Shown here: positions 1 to 8,276 of the stretch, one piece after another | How positions within the stretch are numbered: the first letter of the stretch is position 1 | Layout: every line of letters begins with the position of its first letter | Assembly (NCBI RefSeq): GCF_001552215.1 | Contig: NZ_BCQT01000009.1 | Coordinates: forward strand, 62,001-126,000 | Length of the DNA stretch: 64,000 nucleotides | Source of the DNA: Actinomadura macra NBRC 14102 | GTDB lineage: Bacteria > Actinomycetota > Actinomycetes > Streptosporangiales > Streptosporangiaceae | Reading direction: 5' to 3' | Notes under the pieces: model-generated | Databases searched by the model: none | What the model was told of the DNA's origin: nothing | The model's input: only the letters and a program-made list of their open reading frames with translations | Position numbers and translations under genes: made by a program

Positions 1-1
1 C

Positions 2-265
2 GACGACCGGCTCCTCGCCGTCTACCGGCTGGGCGACGAGCGGCGGCTGCGGCTGGCGTCGGCCACGGCCCGGCACGTGCTGACCGGGCCGTGGCGGTCG
101 CTGGACGAGGACGCCTTCCTCACGACCGCGCATGTGGAGATCGAGACCGACCGTCCGCTGCGGGTGGACGTGGACGGCGAGGTCCGCGGCCGCACACCGG
201 TGACGATCCGGCTGCGCGGCAACGCCCTGCGCGTGATCGTCCCGCGGAGCTTCGAGGACACCTGA
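2..265 (+). CDS. Diacylglycerol/lipid kinase family protein, C-terminal part
   Basis: Only the last 87 residues are present; the gene begins before the window. The reading frame ends in a short all-beta segment with the pattern VDVDGEVRGRTPVTIRL followed by NALRVIVP. This is the usual C-terminal strand pair of YegS/DgkB-type lipid kinases, where the Asp-Gly-Glu turn sits at the end of the second domain. These enzymes phosphorylate diacylglycerol or related lipids at the membrane using ATP. The catalytic domain with the GGDGT motif is not in the window, so the call rests on the tail alone. Confidence 0.6.
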   Translation, partial: DDRLLAVYRLGDERRLRLASATARHVLTGPWRSLDEDAFLTTAHVEIETDRPLRVDVDGEVRGRTPVTIRLRGNALRVIVPRSFEDT

Positions 266-295
266 GCTGCTCGCCGCCCGGCTCCGCGGCCCTCG

Positions 296-1405
296 TTAGA
301 GCACGCCGCGGGCCGCGAGCAGTTCCTTCAGCCGATCGTGCGGGAGTGCCGGGGAGCGGTGCCCGTCCCGTCCGACCATGGTCTCGGCGCCGAGCAGGAC
401 GTTCAGCACGGCCTCCTCGACCGCCTGGACGACCGCCTCGTAGAACGGGTCGATCAGGTTCCACGGGACGAACCGGAGGGTGTCGTAGCCCCCCTCCCCC
501 GCCGGGAAGCCGCCGCTGATCGCGCCCGGGTTGGCGGTGGAGAACGCCATGAAGATGTCGCCGGACGAGTGCTGCCCGTAGGTGCCCGTCCGGGCGAGGC
601 CCATCGGGACACGGCGGGCGAGGGCGGTGCACTGGCCGGGCAGCAGCGGCGCGTCCGTGCCGACGACCACGATGACCGAGCCCGCGCCGGACAGCCCGAG
701 CCAGTCGGTGTCCCGCATCGGGTTGTCGTCGGCCATGTCCGCGCCGACGGGCACCCCGCACACCGTGAGCTGCTCGCGGCCACCGAAGTTGGCCTGGACG
801 AACGCGCCGACCGTGTAGGTGTCCGGTCCGTGTTCCACGATCCGCGACGACGTGCCGCTGCCGCCCTTGTAGCCGTAGCAGTTCATGCCCGTCCCGCCGC
901 CGACCGAGCCCTCCCGGACCGGGCCGCCGCGCGCCGCGTCGATCGCCGCGATGGCGTGCTCGGGCCGGACGTGGTCGCCGTGGATGTCGTTGAGGTAGCC
1001 GTCCCAGGTCTCGGCGACGACGGGCAGCATCCACTCGCGGGCGGACGGGCGCTCGCGCAGCGCCCACTCGATCGCGCCGCGGTGGCATGGCCCGACCGCG
1101 TGCGTGTTGGTGATCAGCATCGGCAGGGTCAGCGCACCGGTCTCGGCGATCCAGTGCGATCCGGTCATCTCGCCGTTGCCGTTCAGCGCGTGGATCCCGG
1201 CGGCGCACGGGTCGGTGAAGCCGGACCGGCCGCGCGGCAGCAGCGCGGTGACACCGGTGCGGACCGGGCCGCCGCTCGCGGTCAGCGGCCCGTCCCCGGA
1301 GATCAGCGTGGTGTAGCCGACCTCCACCCCCGGGACGTCGGTGATCGCGTTGTGCGGGCCGGGAGCGCCGGGCAGCGGCAGGCCGAACAGGCGGGCGCGG
1401 GTCAT
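296..1405 (-). CDS. P1 family peptidase (DmpA/S58-type aminopeptidase)
   Basis: This 369-residue protein belongs to the self-processing DmpA/BapA aminopeptidases, Ntn-like hydrolases that release N-terminal residues or beta-amino acids from small peptides. It opens with NAITDVPGVEVGYTT, carries the family segments ALNGNGEMTGS (74-84) and GTGMNCYGYKGG (171-182), and has GAGSVIVVV near 240-248. Ser243 there matches the residue that becomes the new N-terminal nucleophile after autocleavage in DmpA. The ATG at 1405 overlaps the stop of the upstream TetR gene by 4 bases, so the two are translationally coupled. The pairing with a divergent APC permease suggests uptake and hydrolysis of an amino-acid derivative or peptide. 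The substrate is not known. Confidence 0.88.
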   Translation of the reverse strand: MTRARLFGLPLPGAPGPHNAITDVPGVEVGYTTLISGDGPLTASGGPVRTGVTALLPRGRSGFTDPCAAGIHALNGNGEMTGSHWIAETGALTLPMLITNTHAVGPCHRGAIEWALRERPSAREWMLPVVAETWDGYLNDIHGDHVRPEHAIAAIDAARGGPVREGSVGGGTGMNCYGYKGGSGTSSRIVEHGPDTYTVGAFVQANFGGREQLTVCGVPVGADMADDNPMRDTDWLGLSGAGSVIVVVGTDAPLLPGQCTALARRVPMGLARTGTYGQHSSGDIFMAFSTANPGAISGGFPAGEGGYDTLRFVPWNLIDPFYEAVVQAVEEAVLNVLLGAETMVGRDGHRSPALPHDRLKELLAARGVL

Positions 1406-2022
1406 GTGTTCCCTTCCAGGTCGTGAAGTGCGCAACCGGTGGCATCGGCGGCGGAGGCGAGCAGCAGGTGTGCGGCCCGTGCGGTGTCGAGGGTGGGCAC
1501 CGCCATGACGATGTGCAGCCCGTACCCGTCCTCCAGCGCGACCAGGTTGCGGGCGATCGTGGTGGCGTCGCGGGTCAGCGTGAACGCGCCGGTGGCCACG
1601 CCGGTCTCCAGGATCCCGGCGTAGATGCCGACCTGCCGCTCGTACAGGCGGATGTGCTCGGCGGCGTACGAGGGCTCCCGGCGGGCGATGGTGCCGAGTT
1701 CGTACAGCAGCACGCACAGCTCGTCGCCCGGGCCGGAGGGCAGACCGCTGCGGATCATCGCCGTCAGCCTGCGCCGCGGGTCGGGTTCGCGGCGCACCGC
1801 CTCCTCCCGCCCGGAGCAGAACCGGTCGACGGCCTCGCGCTGCACCTCCCGCAGCAGGTCGATCAGGGTCGGAAAGTAGTACAGGACGGACCCGGACGAC
1901 ATCTCGGCCTGCTCGGCGACGTCACGCAACCGCAGATCGAGCACGCCGCGCTCGATCACCGCGCGGCGGGCGGCGGCGACGAGGGCGGCGCGCCGCTCAT
2001 GAGCCTTGCTTGGTCGTGCCAT
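1402..2022 (-). CDS. TetR family transcriptional regulator
   Basis: This 206-residue regulator has an N-terminal TetR helix-turn-helix: LRDVAEQAEMSSGSVLYYF, with the typical GSVLYYF recognition-helix end at about residues 38-50. An all-helical ligand domain follows. I start it at the ATG at 2022 (MARPSKAHERR), which has a GGAG 9 bases upstream. An in-frame start at 2052 would add ten residues with no better ribosome site. It precedes and overlaps the P1 peptidase and is divergent from the APC permease. A 23-bp perfect palindrome at 2128-2150 lies between them and is the likely operator. The probable role is repression of the permease and its own operon until a ligand binds. Confidence 0.88.
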   Translation of the reverse strand: MARPSKAHERRAALVAAARRAVIERGVLDLRLRDVAEQAEMSSGSVLYYFPTLIDLLREVQREAVDRFCSGREEAVRREPDPRRRLTAMIRSGLPSGPGDELCVLLYELGTIARREPSYAAEHIRLYERQVGIYAGILETGVATGAFTLTRDATTIARNLVALEDGYGLHIVMAVPTLDTARAAHLLLASAADATGCALHDLEGNT

Positions 2023-2127
2023 GCCGACATTCTCCGAAGATCTTTCAGACAATTCAAGTCAGGGGTGGGAGCAGATAAGCCGAGACCAAGATGTTACACC
2101 GGCAATCCTTGACCAGGTGACCGGGTG

Positions 2128-2150
2128 TTCTTTGATACTCATTCAAAGAA
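2128..2150. promoter_or_regulatory. Candidate TetR operator
   Basis: A perfect inverted repeat, TTCTTTGA then 7 bases then TCAAAGAA, sits in the 153-bp gap between the divergent TetR gene and APC permease, 26 bases before the permease start. It lies in an AT-rich patch of otherwise GC-rich DNA. Arm length and spacing suit a TetR dimer. That it is bound by the adjacent regulator is inferred from position. Confidence 0.6.
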
Positions 2151-2175
2151 TTCTTCTCTCAGGAGGAGGTGCCCC

Positions 2176-3585
2176 ATGGCCGCCCCCGAAGTCCGTCCCC
2201 CGGTCGCCGCCGACCGGCCGCTCGCGCTGCATCGCGGCCTGCGCACGGTCGGCGCGCTGCTCATCGTCCTGTCGGCGGTGACGCCCGCGTCCTCGGTCTT
2301 CATCATCGCGCCGGGGGTGATCTCGCAAGCGGGCACTGGAGCGTTCCTGAGCTTCGCCGCCGCGGGCGTCGTCGGCATCTTCATGGCGTTCGTGTACGCC
2401 GAACTGTCGTCGGCCTACCCGCTGACCGGCGGCGAGTACGCGATCGTCGGCCGGACGCTCGGCCGGCTGCCCGGCTTCGTCGTGCTGGGCCTGATCCTCA
2501 TCACCCAGCTGCTGATCCTCGCGGTGATCGCGCTCGGTGTCGGCACCTACCTCAGCGTCCTCATCGACGGCCTGAACGGCCCCGTCGTCGCGGCCGTCAC
2601 GGTGGCCGCCGCGACCGTGATCGCGATCTTCGACATCAAGGTCAACGCGGTGGTCACCGGGATCTTCCTGGCGATCGAGATGATCGCCCTGGTCGTGCTG
2701 TCCGCGCTCGGGTTCCTGCACGTCGAGCGACCCTTCACCGACCTGATCACGAACCCGGTCGTGGCCGGTGAGGGCTCCGGCGTGACCGCCGCGTCCGCCG
2801 GGCTGATCGCCGCCGCGACCGCCGTCGCGATCTTCTCCTACAACGGCTACGGCTCGGCCGTGTACTTCGGCGAGGAGACCCACAACGCGCAGAAGGCCAT
2901 CGCCCGGACGATCCTGTGGGCCCTCGGCATCACGGTGGCCGCGGAGCTGATCCCGATCACCGCCGTCCTGCTCGGGTCCCCCGACCTGGACACGCTGCTG
3001 CACTCCGAGAACATGCTGGAGTACTTCATCACCGAGCGCGGCGGCGACACCCTCAACACGGTGATCAGCCTCGCCATCGCGCTCGCCATCCTCAACGCGG
3101 TCATCGCGATCATGCTACTCACCGCCCGGCTGATCTTCAGTTCGGGCCGGGACGGCACCTGGTCACCGAAGATCGACGGCGCGCTCACCGCGCTCCACCC
3201 GCGCTTCGGCACGCCCTGGATCGCGACGATCCTCACCGGCGTGCTCAGCGCCGGCGCGTGCTTCCTGGACGAGAAGTTCCTCCTCGTCGTCACCGGGACG
3301 TCCCTGGTCGTCGTGTACGGAGCGCTCTGCCTCGCGGTGATCGCGGGGCGCCGGAACGGGAGCACCGCCCACGCCGGCTACCGGATGCCCTTCTTCCCGG
3401 TCGCGCCGGTCGCCGCGCTCGCCGCGCTCGTCTACGTCATCTACCAGAACGCCAAGGACACGGAGGTCGGCCGTCCCAGCCTGTACGTCACCCTCGCCGT
3501 GATCGTCGTCTCCACGGCCTACTTCGCGCTCGTGCTGCGCCGCCGCGGCGGCTGGCACCTCAAGGGTGCCGCCGACGAGGAGTGA
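2176..3585 (+). CDS. APC family amino acid permease
   Basis: This 469-residue inner-membrane transporter has about 12 hydrophobic segments. The first carries the APC signature (TPASSVFIIAPGVIS, about 41-55), with the helix break typical of the LeuT fold, followed by ELSSAYPLTGGEYAIVGR (about 78-95), the conserved ExxxxxPxxGG region. The family moves amino acids or amines by proton symport or exchange. The ATG at 2176 follows an exceptionally strong AGGAGGAGGT ribosome site. An upstream in-frame extension to 2125 would run through the operator and is unlikely. It is divergent from the TetR regulator and P1 peptidase, so substrate uptake and peptide or amide hydrolysis are probably co-controlled. 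Confidence 0.9.
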   Translation: MAAPEVRPPVAADRPLALHRGLRTVGALLIVLSAVTPASSVFIIAPGVISQAGTGAFLSFAAAGVVGIFMAFVYAELSSAYPLTGGEYAIVGRTLGRLPGFVVLGLILITQLLILAVIALGVGTYLSVLIDGLNGPVVAAVTVAAATVIAIFDIKVNAVVTGIFLAIEMIALVVLSALGFLHVERPFTDLITNPVVAGEGSGVTAASAGLIAAATAVAIFSYNGYGSAVYFGEETHNAQKAIARTILWALGITVAAELIPITAVLLGSPDLDTLLHSENMLEYFITERGGDTLNTVISLAIALAILNAVIAIMLLTARLIFSSGRDGTWSPKIDGALTALHPRFGTPWIATILTGVLSAGACFLDEKFLLVVTGTSLVVVYGALCLAVIAGRRNGSTAHAGYRMPFFPVAPVAALAALVYVIYQNAKDTEVGRPSLYVTLAVIVVSTAYFALVLRRRGGWHLKGAADEE

Positions 3586-3642
3586 CCGGAGCGTCCGCGG
3601 CGGGTCGTCGTCGTGCGAGGGCGGACGGCGACCCGCCGCGGG

Positions 3643-4200
3643 TCACCGCGGGTCCCCGGCCATGGTGTAGGCGCCGGACTCCAGTCGCTCGATCAGGCCG
3701 CGGGTCCAGGCCGCGGCGGACTCGGCGGAGTGGACCCACCAGCCGAGCAGTTCACGAAGGTGGTCGCCGGCGTCCTGCTCGTCCAGGTGCGGGGCGACGG
3801 ACCCGCGCCACTCCGCCAGACCGTCCAGCCGCTCGCGCAGCAGCCGGACGGCCTCCTCGCGGGTCAGCTCGGTGAGGAACCCGAGACCGGCCATCAGCAT
3901 CTCGGGGTGCCGGACGTCCACCGTGGCGAGCGCGCACCGCAGCAGCCGGAGGAACTCCTCCCGGCCGGCCTCGGTGATCTCGTAGTCGGTGTGCGGCGGT
4001 CCGGCGTCGCTCTCCTCCACGTCGTGGGCGCGCAGCAGGCCCTCCTTGGCGAGCTGCTTCAGGGCGTGGTAGATCGAGCCGGGGTTCACGTGGGCCCACT
4101 CGTCGGAGCCCCATGAGATCAGCTCGCGCCGCACCTCGTACCCGTGCGCCCGCCCGAACCGCCGAACCCCGCCGAGGACCAGCAGCCGCGTCGTCGACAT
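3643..4200 (-). CDS. PadR family transcriptional regulator
   Basis: This 185-residue protein has an N-terminal winged helix of the PadR type. GYEVRRELISWGSDEWAHVNPGSIYHALKQLAKEGLL (about 20-56) contains the hallmark SIYHALKQL recognition helix, followed by DYEITEAGREEF for the wing. A C-terminal helical dimerisation region runs from about residue 95 to the end. PadR proteins are usually repressors of adjacent efflux or detoxification genes, but no transporter stands next to it here. It is convergent with the APC permease and lies downstream of the aldo/keto reductase on the same strand, separated by a strong hairpin, so it is probably transcribed independently. Confidence 0.9.
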   Translation of the reverse strand: MSTTRLLVLGGVRRFGRAHGYEVRRELISWGSDEWAHVNPGSIYHALKQLAKEGLLRAHDVEESDAGPPHTDYEITEAGREEFLRLLRCALATVDVRHPEMLMAGLGFLTELTREEAVRLLRERLDGLAEWRGSVAPHLDEQDAGDHLRELLGWWVHSAESAAAWTRGLIERLESGAYTMAGDPR

Positions 4201-4212
4201 CCTTCCCCCGTT

Positions 4213-4244
4213 CCCCGGACGCGCTCACCTGACCGCGTCCGGGG
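4213..4244 (-). terminator. Hairpin between aldo/keto reductase and PadR
   Basis: A perfect 11-bp inverted repeat (CCCCGGACGCG / CGCGTCCGGGG) with a 10-base loop lies between the reductase stop and the PadR start, both on the minus strand. There is no T tract. It is most likely a terminator for the reductase. A regulator site just upstream of PadR is the alternative. Confidence 0.5.
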
Positions 4245-4291
4245 ATCAGGCTAGAGCGTCCCGGCGGGCGCGGGCCCCCCACCCCGTCCGA

Positions 4292-5167
4292 TCACGGCCG
4301 GTTTCGTAGCACGGACAGGTCCTCGGCGGTCAGCCGCAGGTCGGCCGCGGCGAGGTTCTCCTCCAGGTGCGCGCGGGAGCCGGTGCCGGGAATCGCCAGG
4401 ATGACGGGTGACAGCGCGAGCAGCCCGGCGAGGAGGATCTGCGGCACCGTGGCGCCGTGGCGCGCCGCGACGGCCGTGACGCGCTCGTCGTCGGGGATGC
4501 CGAAGCCACCGAGGGGGAAGTAGGGCGCGTAGGCGATACCGTCGCGCTCGCAGGCTTTGAGGAGGTCGGTGTCCTCGGGTCGCGTCACGTCGAACCGGTT
4601 CTGGACGGCGGCGACCGGGGCGATGGCCTGGGCCTCCTCCAGCTGCGTGAGGCTGACATGGCTGACGCCGAGGTGCCGGATGAGGCCCTCCTCACGGAGC
4701 TCCGCCAGGACGGAGAAGCGCTCCGCGATCGACTCGTCCATCGGGGTGTCCAGGCCGCCGGGCCGCAGGTAGACGAGGTCGAGCCGGTCGCGGTCCAGCT
4801 CGCGCAGGTTGCGTTCCACCTCGCCGCGCAGGCCCGAGGCCGGGAGCTGGCCGGTGGGATACGGGTCGTCCGGGCCCCGGTACGGCCCGACCTTCGTGGC
4901 GATCACCAGGCCGGAGGGATAGGGGTTCAGCGCCGTGCGGATCAGCTCGTTCGCGGCGAGCCCGTGCTGGTGGTAGAACGCGGCGGTGTCGATGTGGTCG
5001 ACGCCCAGCTCGACGGCGCGGCTGAGGACGCCGAGGACGGTGTCGCGGTCGTGGGCCGGTCCGCCCCGCGTCGAGGCGGGCAGGCGCATCGCGCCGAGGC
5101 CCATCCGGGCGACCCGCAGGTCCCCGCCCAGGTCGAAATGCCGTTCTTCGGTGATCTCGGTGGTCAT
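4292..5167 (-). CDS. Aldo/keto reductase
   Basis: This 291-residue NAD(P)H-dependent oxidoreductase has the TIM-barrel AKR fold. The catalytic Asp and Tyr sit in HIDTAAFY (about residues 58-65) and the Lys in IATKVG (about 90). The usual catalytic-histidine strand reads DLVYLRPGG, with Arg where many AKRs have His, a variation also met in some bacterial subfamilies. The C-terminal cofactor loop AIPGTGSRAHLEENLAA is intact. The start at 5167 is chosen because longer frames run into the divergent gene. It is divergent from an HTH regulator whose start lies 93 bases away and which may control it. The substrate is unknown. Confidence 0.9.
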   Translation of the reverse strand: MTTEITEERHFDLGGDLRVARMGLGAMRLPASTRGGPAHDRDTVLGVLSRAVELGVDHIDTAAFYHQHGLAANELIRTALNPYPSGLVIATKVGPYRGPDDPYPTGQLPASGLRGEVERNLRELDRDRLDLVYLRPGGLDTPMDESIAERFSVLAELREEGLIRHLGVSHVSLTQLEEAQAIAPVAAVQNRFDVTRPEDTDLLKACERDGIAYAPYFPLGGFGIPDDERVTAVAARHGATVPQILLAGLLALSPVILAIPGTGSRAHLEENLAAADLRLTAEDLSVLRNRP

Positions 5168-5260
5168 GACCTCACTGTGCCGGGCGGACCGCGAGGGGAC
5201 GATCGGCTGGCAGCTTGCTGCCATTCCGGCGGTCCGGGCGGGCTGGCAGACTGGGAGGCG

Positions 5261-5923
5261 ATGAGCGTCGACCTCGACCGGAACGTGGTCCTGCGCGGCG
5301 AGGTCGAGTTGGCCGAGCGCGCGGGGCATCTGTTCGACGCCCGCGAGGAGTTCGTCTGCGCCGCGCAAGATTTGCGGACCTGGGCGCTGCCGGGCGTCCG
5401 CGACGAGATCATCGCCAAGCGCGCGCGCCGGCCCGGCCTGCTCGCCTACAAGCTGCACAACCCGGCGGCGCTCGCCGACGAGGATTCCGAGCGGCGGCTG
5501 GTGGAGATCGCCAAGCGCGGCCCGCGCGTCCGGATCTGTGCGACGCCGCTGCCGCACGAGACGATCGTCATCGACCGGCGGATCGCGATCCTCGCGGGCC
5601 CGCCGCGGGCCGGGGTCCGCGAGTACACCATCGTCCGGTCGCCGGGCGTGGTGAAGGGCGTGATCTCGCTGTTCTGGGCGACCTGGGAGACGGCCGCCGA
5701 GCTCGCCGACTACCGCCGGGACCGGCCGCCCGCGCTGAGCGAGGAGAGCCGGCACATCCTGCGCTTGCTCGGCGGCGGCCTGAAGGACGAGGCCGCCGCG
5801 CGGCGGCTCGGGCTGTCGCTGCGCACCTACCGGCGGCGGGTGGCCGAGATCCTCACACTGCTGGACGCCGAGTCGCGGTTCCAGGCGGGCCTGCGGGCGC
5901 ACGAGCTCGGGCTGCTCGGCTGA
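5261..5923 (+). CDS. Helix-turn-helix transcriptional regulator, LuxR-like C-terminus
   Basis: This 220-residue protein has a C-terminal DNA-binding region: LSEESRHILRLLGGGLKDEAAARRLGLSLRTYRRRVAEIL, residues about 153-192. It follows the LuxR/GerE pattern with a variant recognition helix. The N-terminal part has the look of the phospholipase D-like or sensor-like region common in actinobacterial regulators of this size (FDAREEFVCAAQDLRTW, then PHETIVIDRRIAIL). No receiver Asp pattern is visible, so it is probably not a two-component response regulator. The ATG at 5261 follows GGGAGG. It is divergent from the aldo/keto reductase and may regulate it. Confidence 0.75.
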   Translation: MSVDLDRNVVLRGEVELAERAGHLFDAREEFVCAAQDLRTWALPGVRDEIIAKRARRPGLLAYKLHNPAALADEDSERRLVEIAKRGPRVRICATPLPHETIVIDRRIAILAGPPRAGVREYTIVRSPGVVKGVISLFWATWETAAELADYRRDRPPALSEESRHILRLLGGGLKDEAAARRLGLSLRTYRRRVAEILTLLDAESRFQAGLRAHELGLLG

Positions 5924-5924
5924 C

Positions 5925-6278
5925 CCCGGCGGGCGCCGTCAGCGCACCGAACGCCGCCTCTGCCAGTAGTGCGGTGGCGTCCGGCGCCGCGGCCCGGACC
6001 CCTCCCGGCCATCGCGGGTCCGTGGCGATCGAGGCGGTGCCGACGAGCAGTTCCACGTCCCGCACCGCCTCGCTGAAGACGAGCGGCGGGACGGGCAGCG
6101 CCCGGCCGCCGGGGGTGGCCGCGTGCCGGTGCCCGTCCGCGTCCTCGAACTCCCAGATCAGGGCCTGCGCGATGTGCCCGGTGACCGGATGGTCACGGTA
6201 GTGGCGGCACCAGTCGGCGAAGTCCCACTCCCGTTCGGCCGACATCAGGGTCTCGACACGGGACCGCTCGTCCGCCAG
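5925..6278 (-). pseudogene. DUF4132-like gene remnant
   Basis: The minus strand encodes a stretch that reads SAEREWDFADWCRHYRDHP then ALIWEF, and later VRDVELLVGTASIATDP. These resemble consecutive pieces of large DUF4132/WGR-type proteins (a Trp-x(n)-W-x(n)-HP-LIW segment and a later DVEL-x-V-ASI-DP segment). Here they are only tens of residues apart, with no normal N- or C-terminus. The frame could start at an ATG at 6245 and stay open to 5853 inside the neighbouring gene, but no complete domain is present. I interpret it as an internally deleted relic. The family assignment is from pattern memory only. Confidence 0.45.
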
Positions 6279-6440
6279 AGGCGGGCTGCCGGAGCTGGTA
6301 CATGACCGCCGACGGCGCGGTGGTCGACAACTGGCCCGGCTTCGCGTTCGCCTACCGCCGCGCGCCCCGCCGTCCCGACCCCGGCACTTCCGCGTCCAAG
6401 GTGCTACCACGCGGTAGTCCGCCGCCCTAGGCTCGATCCC

Positions 6441-7208
6441 ATGCCGACCGCCTTCATCACCGGCGCGACCGCGGGCATCGGCGCCGCGTTCGCCCGCCGC
6501 CTCGCCTCAGACGGACTCGACCTCGTCCTGCTCGCCCGCGACGGCGAGCGTCTCGACCGGACGGCCGCCGACCTGCGCGAGAAGTACGCCGTCCAGGCCG
6601 AGACGTTGCGCGCCGACCTGTCCACCGAGGAGGGGCTGGCCGCCGCCGAGGAGCGCGTCCGCGCGGGCGTCGACCTGCTCGTCAACAACGCCGGCTTCGG
6701 CAACAAGGGCAAGTTCCTGGACGTGCCCGTCTCGGACGAGACGACCATGCTGAAGGTGCACTGCGAGGCCGTCCTGCGCCTCACGCACGCGGCGCTGCCC
6801 GGCATGCTGGACCGGGGCCGGGGTGCCGTCATCAACGTCTCGTCGGTGGCGGCGTTCGCGGCGCGCGGCACCTATGGCGCGTCCAAGGCGTGGGTGGTGA
6901 GCTTCAGCGAGGGTGTGGCCGCCGACATCGCGGGCCGCTCGCACGGCAGGATCCATGTGATGGCGCTGTGCCCCGGGTTCGTGCACACCGAGTTCCACGA
7001 CCGCGCCCAGATGGACATGTCGGGCCTGCCGGACTTCATGTGGCTGGAGGACACGGCTGTCGTGGACGCGGCGCTGCGCGACCTGCGGCGCGGTGTGCAG
7101 ATCAGCGTCCCCGGCGCGCAGTACAAGGCGATCGTGAGCCTCACCCGGCTGCTGCCCCGTGAGTTGGTCGCGCGGTTGAGCTCCAACCGGGGGCGCAAGT
7201 ACACCTGA
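6441..7208 (+). CDS. SDR family NAD(P)-dependent oxidoreductase
   Basis: A 255-residue classical short-chain dehydrogenase. The cofactor loop is TGATAGIG (residues 7-14), LLARDGERL marks the NADP-type second strand, NNAG lies near 87-90, and the catalytic Ser is in NVSSVAAF, with YGASK supplying Tyr and Lys about 14 residues later. The C-terminal half (PGFVHTEFHDRA, then MWLEDTAVVDAAL) resembles DltE/YohF-type SDRs of unknown substrate. The ATG is 12 bases past the end of a short frame and has no strong ribosome site. It is preceded by remnant DNA and followed by a short tandem repeat, so it looks like a stand-alone gene. Confidence 0.9.
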   Translation: MPTAFITGATAGIGAAFARRLASDGLDLVLLARDGERLDRTAADLREKYAVQAETLRADLSTEEGLAAAEERVRAGVDLLVNNAGFGNKGKFLDVPVSDETTMLKVHCEAVLRLTHAALPGMLDRGRGAVINVSSVAAFAARGTYGASKAWVVSFSEGVAADIAGRSHGRIHVMALCPGFVHTEFHDRAQMDMSGLPDFMWLEDTAVVDAALRDLRRGVQISVPGAQYKAIVSLTRLLPRELVARLSSNRGRKYT

Positions 7209-7241
7209 TCCGGCTCGGCGGACGGGCGGCGAGCCGGAGCC

Positions 7242-7284
7242 CGAGGGCGGCCGCAGTTCGAGGGCGGCCGCAGTTCGAGGGCGG
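7242..7284. repeat. 17-bp tandem repeat, 2.5 copies
   Basis: The unit CGAGGGCGGCCGCAGTT occurs at 7242-7258 and 7259-7275 and is followed by its first nine bases at 7276-7284. It lies in the 146-bp gap between the SDR and epimerase genes. It has no obvious hairpin function and is most likely a slippage product. Confidence 0.8.
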
Positions 7285-7354
7285 GTGACGTCCGGGAGCG
7301 GATGAAGTTCGCGCGCATGCCACGTCCCCGCCCTGATTCCGGGATGCTTGGGGC

Positions 7355-8266
7355 ATGCGGGTACTGGTGACGGGTGCGTCGGGCTATGTCGGGTATGCAG
7401 TCGGGCGGCGTCTCATCGCCGCCGGGCACGAGGTGGACGGGCTGGTCCGGCACCCGGACGCCCGCGTCCCGGACGGGGTGCGCCCCGTCGTCGGTGACCT
7501 GCTCGACCCCGGCGGGCTGCCGCGGGGCCCCTACGACGGGGTGTGCCACCTCGCCGCGCTGACGCAGGTCCGCGAGTCGTTCGCCGAACCGCTCCGCTTC
7601 TTCACCGTCAACGTGCAGGGGACGGTCAACCTCCTCCAGGCCGTGGGCGGCACCCGGGTCGTGTACGGATCGACGGCCGCCGTGTACGGCACCCCCGAGC
7701 GGCAGCCGATCCCGGAGACCGAGGGCACTGCCCCGACCAGCCCGTACGGTGCGTCCAAGCTGGCGGCCGAGCAGGCCGTCCGCTTCCACGCCCGCACGGG
7801 CGAGATCGGCGCCGTGGTGCTGCGGACCTTCAACGTCGCGGGCTCGGTGGACGGGCGGCCCGACCCCGACGAGACCCGGCTGATCCCGAAGGCCCTCGCG
7901 GTCGCCGCCGGACGCGCCCCCCATCTGGAGATCAACGGCGACGGCGCCGCCGTCCGCGAGTACCTGCACGTGGACGACCTCGCCGCCGCCCACGTCCGCG
8001 CGCTGGAGGCCGTCCGCCCCGGTGAGGAGCGCGTCTACAACGTCGGTAGCGGCGCGGGCGCGGCCGTCCACGAGGTCGTCGCCACCGTGCAGGAGGTCAC
8101 CGGCCGGCAGGTCCCCACCCTGCGCCGCCCGCCGCGTCCCGAGCCGCCGGTGCTGCTCTGCGACGCCGCCGCGATCATCGGCGGGCTCGGCTGGCGGCCG
8201 GCCCGCTCGTCCCTACCGGAGATCATCGCGGGCTCGTGGGACGCCCTGACCCGCGCGGACGGCTAA
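7355..8266 (+). CDS. NAD-dependent epimerase/dehydratase (GalE-like extended SDR)
   Basis: This 303-residue extended SDR has the Rossmann loop GASGYVG (7-13), the acid-specific VGDLLD segment, the catalytic Ser/Thr strand VVYGSTAAVYG, and YGASK with the catalytic Tyr and Lys near 131-135. The C-terminal half has the substrate-side pattern REYLHVDDLAAAHVRAL and YNVGSG, as in UDP-glucose 4-epimerases. The likely chemistry is epimerisation or dehydration of a nucleotide sugar in the cytosol. The substrate cannot be read from sequence. The GroES-like gene starts 10 bases after its stop, so the two are probably co-transcribed. Confidence 0.88.
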   Translation: MRVLVTGASGYVGYAVGRRLIAAGHEVDGLVRHPDARVPDGVRPVVGDLLDPGGLPRGPYDGVCHLAALTQVRESFAEPLRFFTVNVQGTVNLLQAVGGTRVVYGSTAAVYGTPERQPIPETEGTAPTSPYGASKLAAEQAVRFHARTGEIGAVVLRTFNVAGSVDGRPDPDETRLIPKALAVAAGRAPHLEINGDGAAVREYLHVDDLAAAHVRALEAVRPGEERVYNVGSGAGAAVHEVVATVQEVTGRQVPTLRRPPRPEPPVLLCDAAAIIGGLGWRPARSSLPEIIAGSWDALTRADG

Positions 8267-8276
8267 ACTCCCCGGC

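Noticed and set aside
6298..6432. A plus-strand stretch reading MTADGAVVDNWPGFAFAYRR ending in a stop at 6432
   Set aside because: It looks protein-like but is only about 44 residues, has no start context or recognisable family, and overlaps the DUF4132-like remnant.
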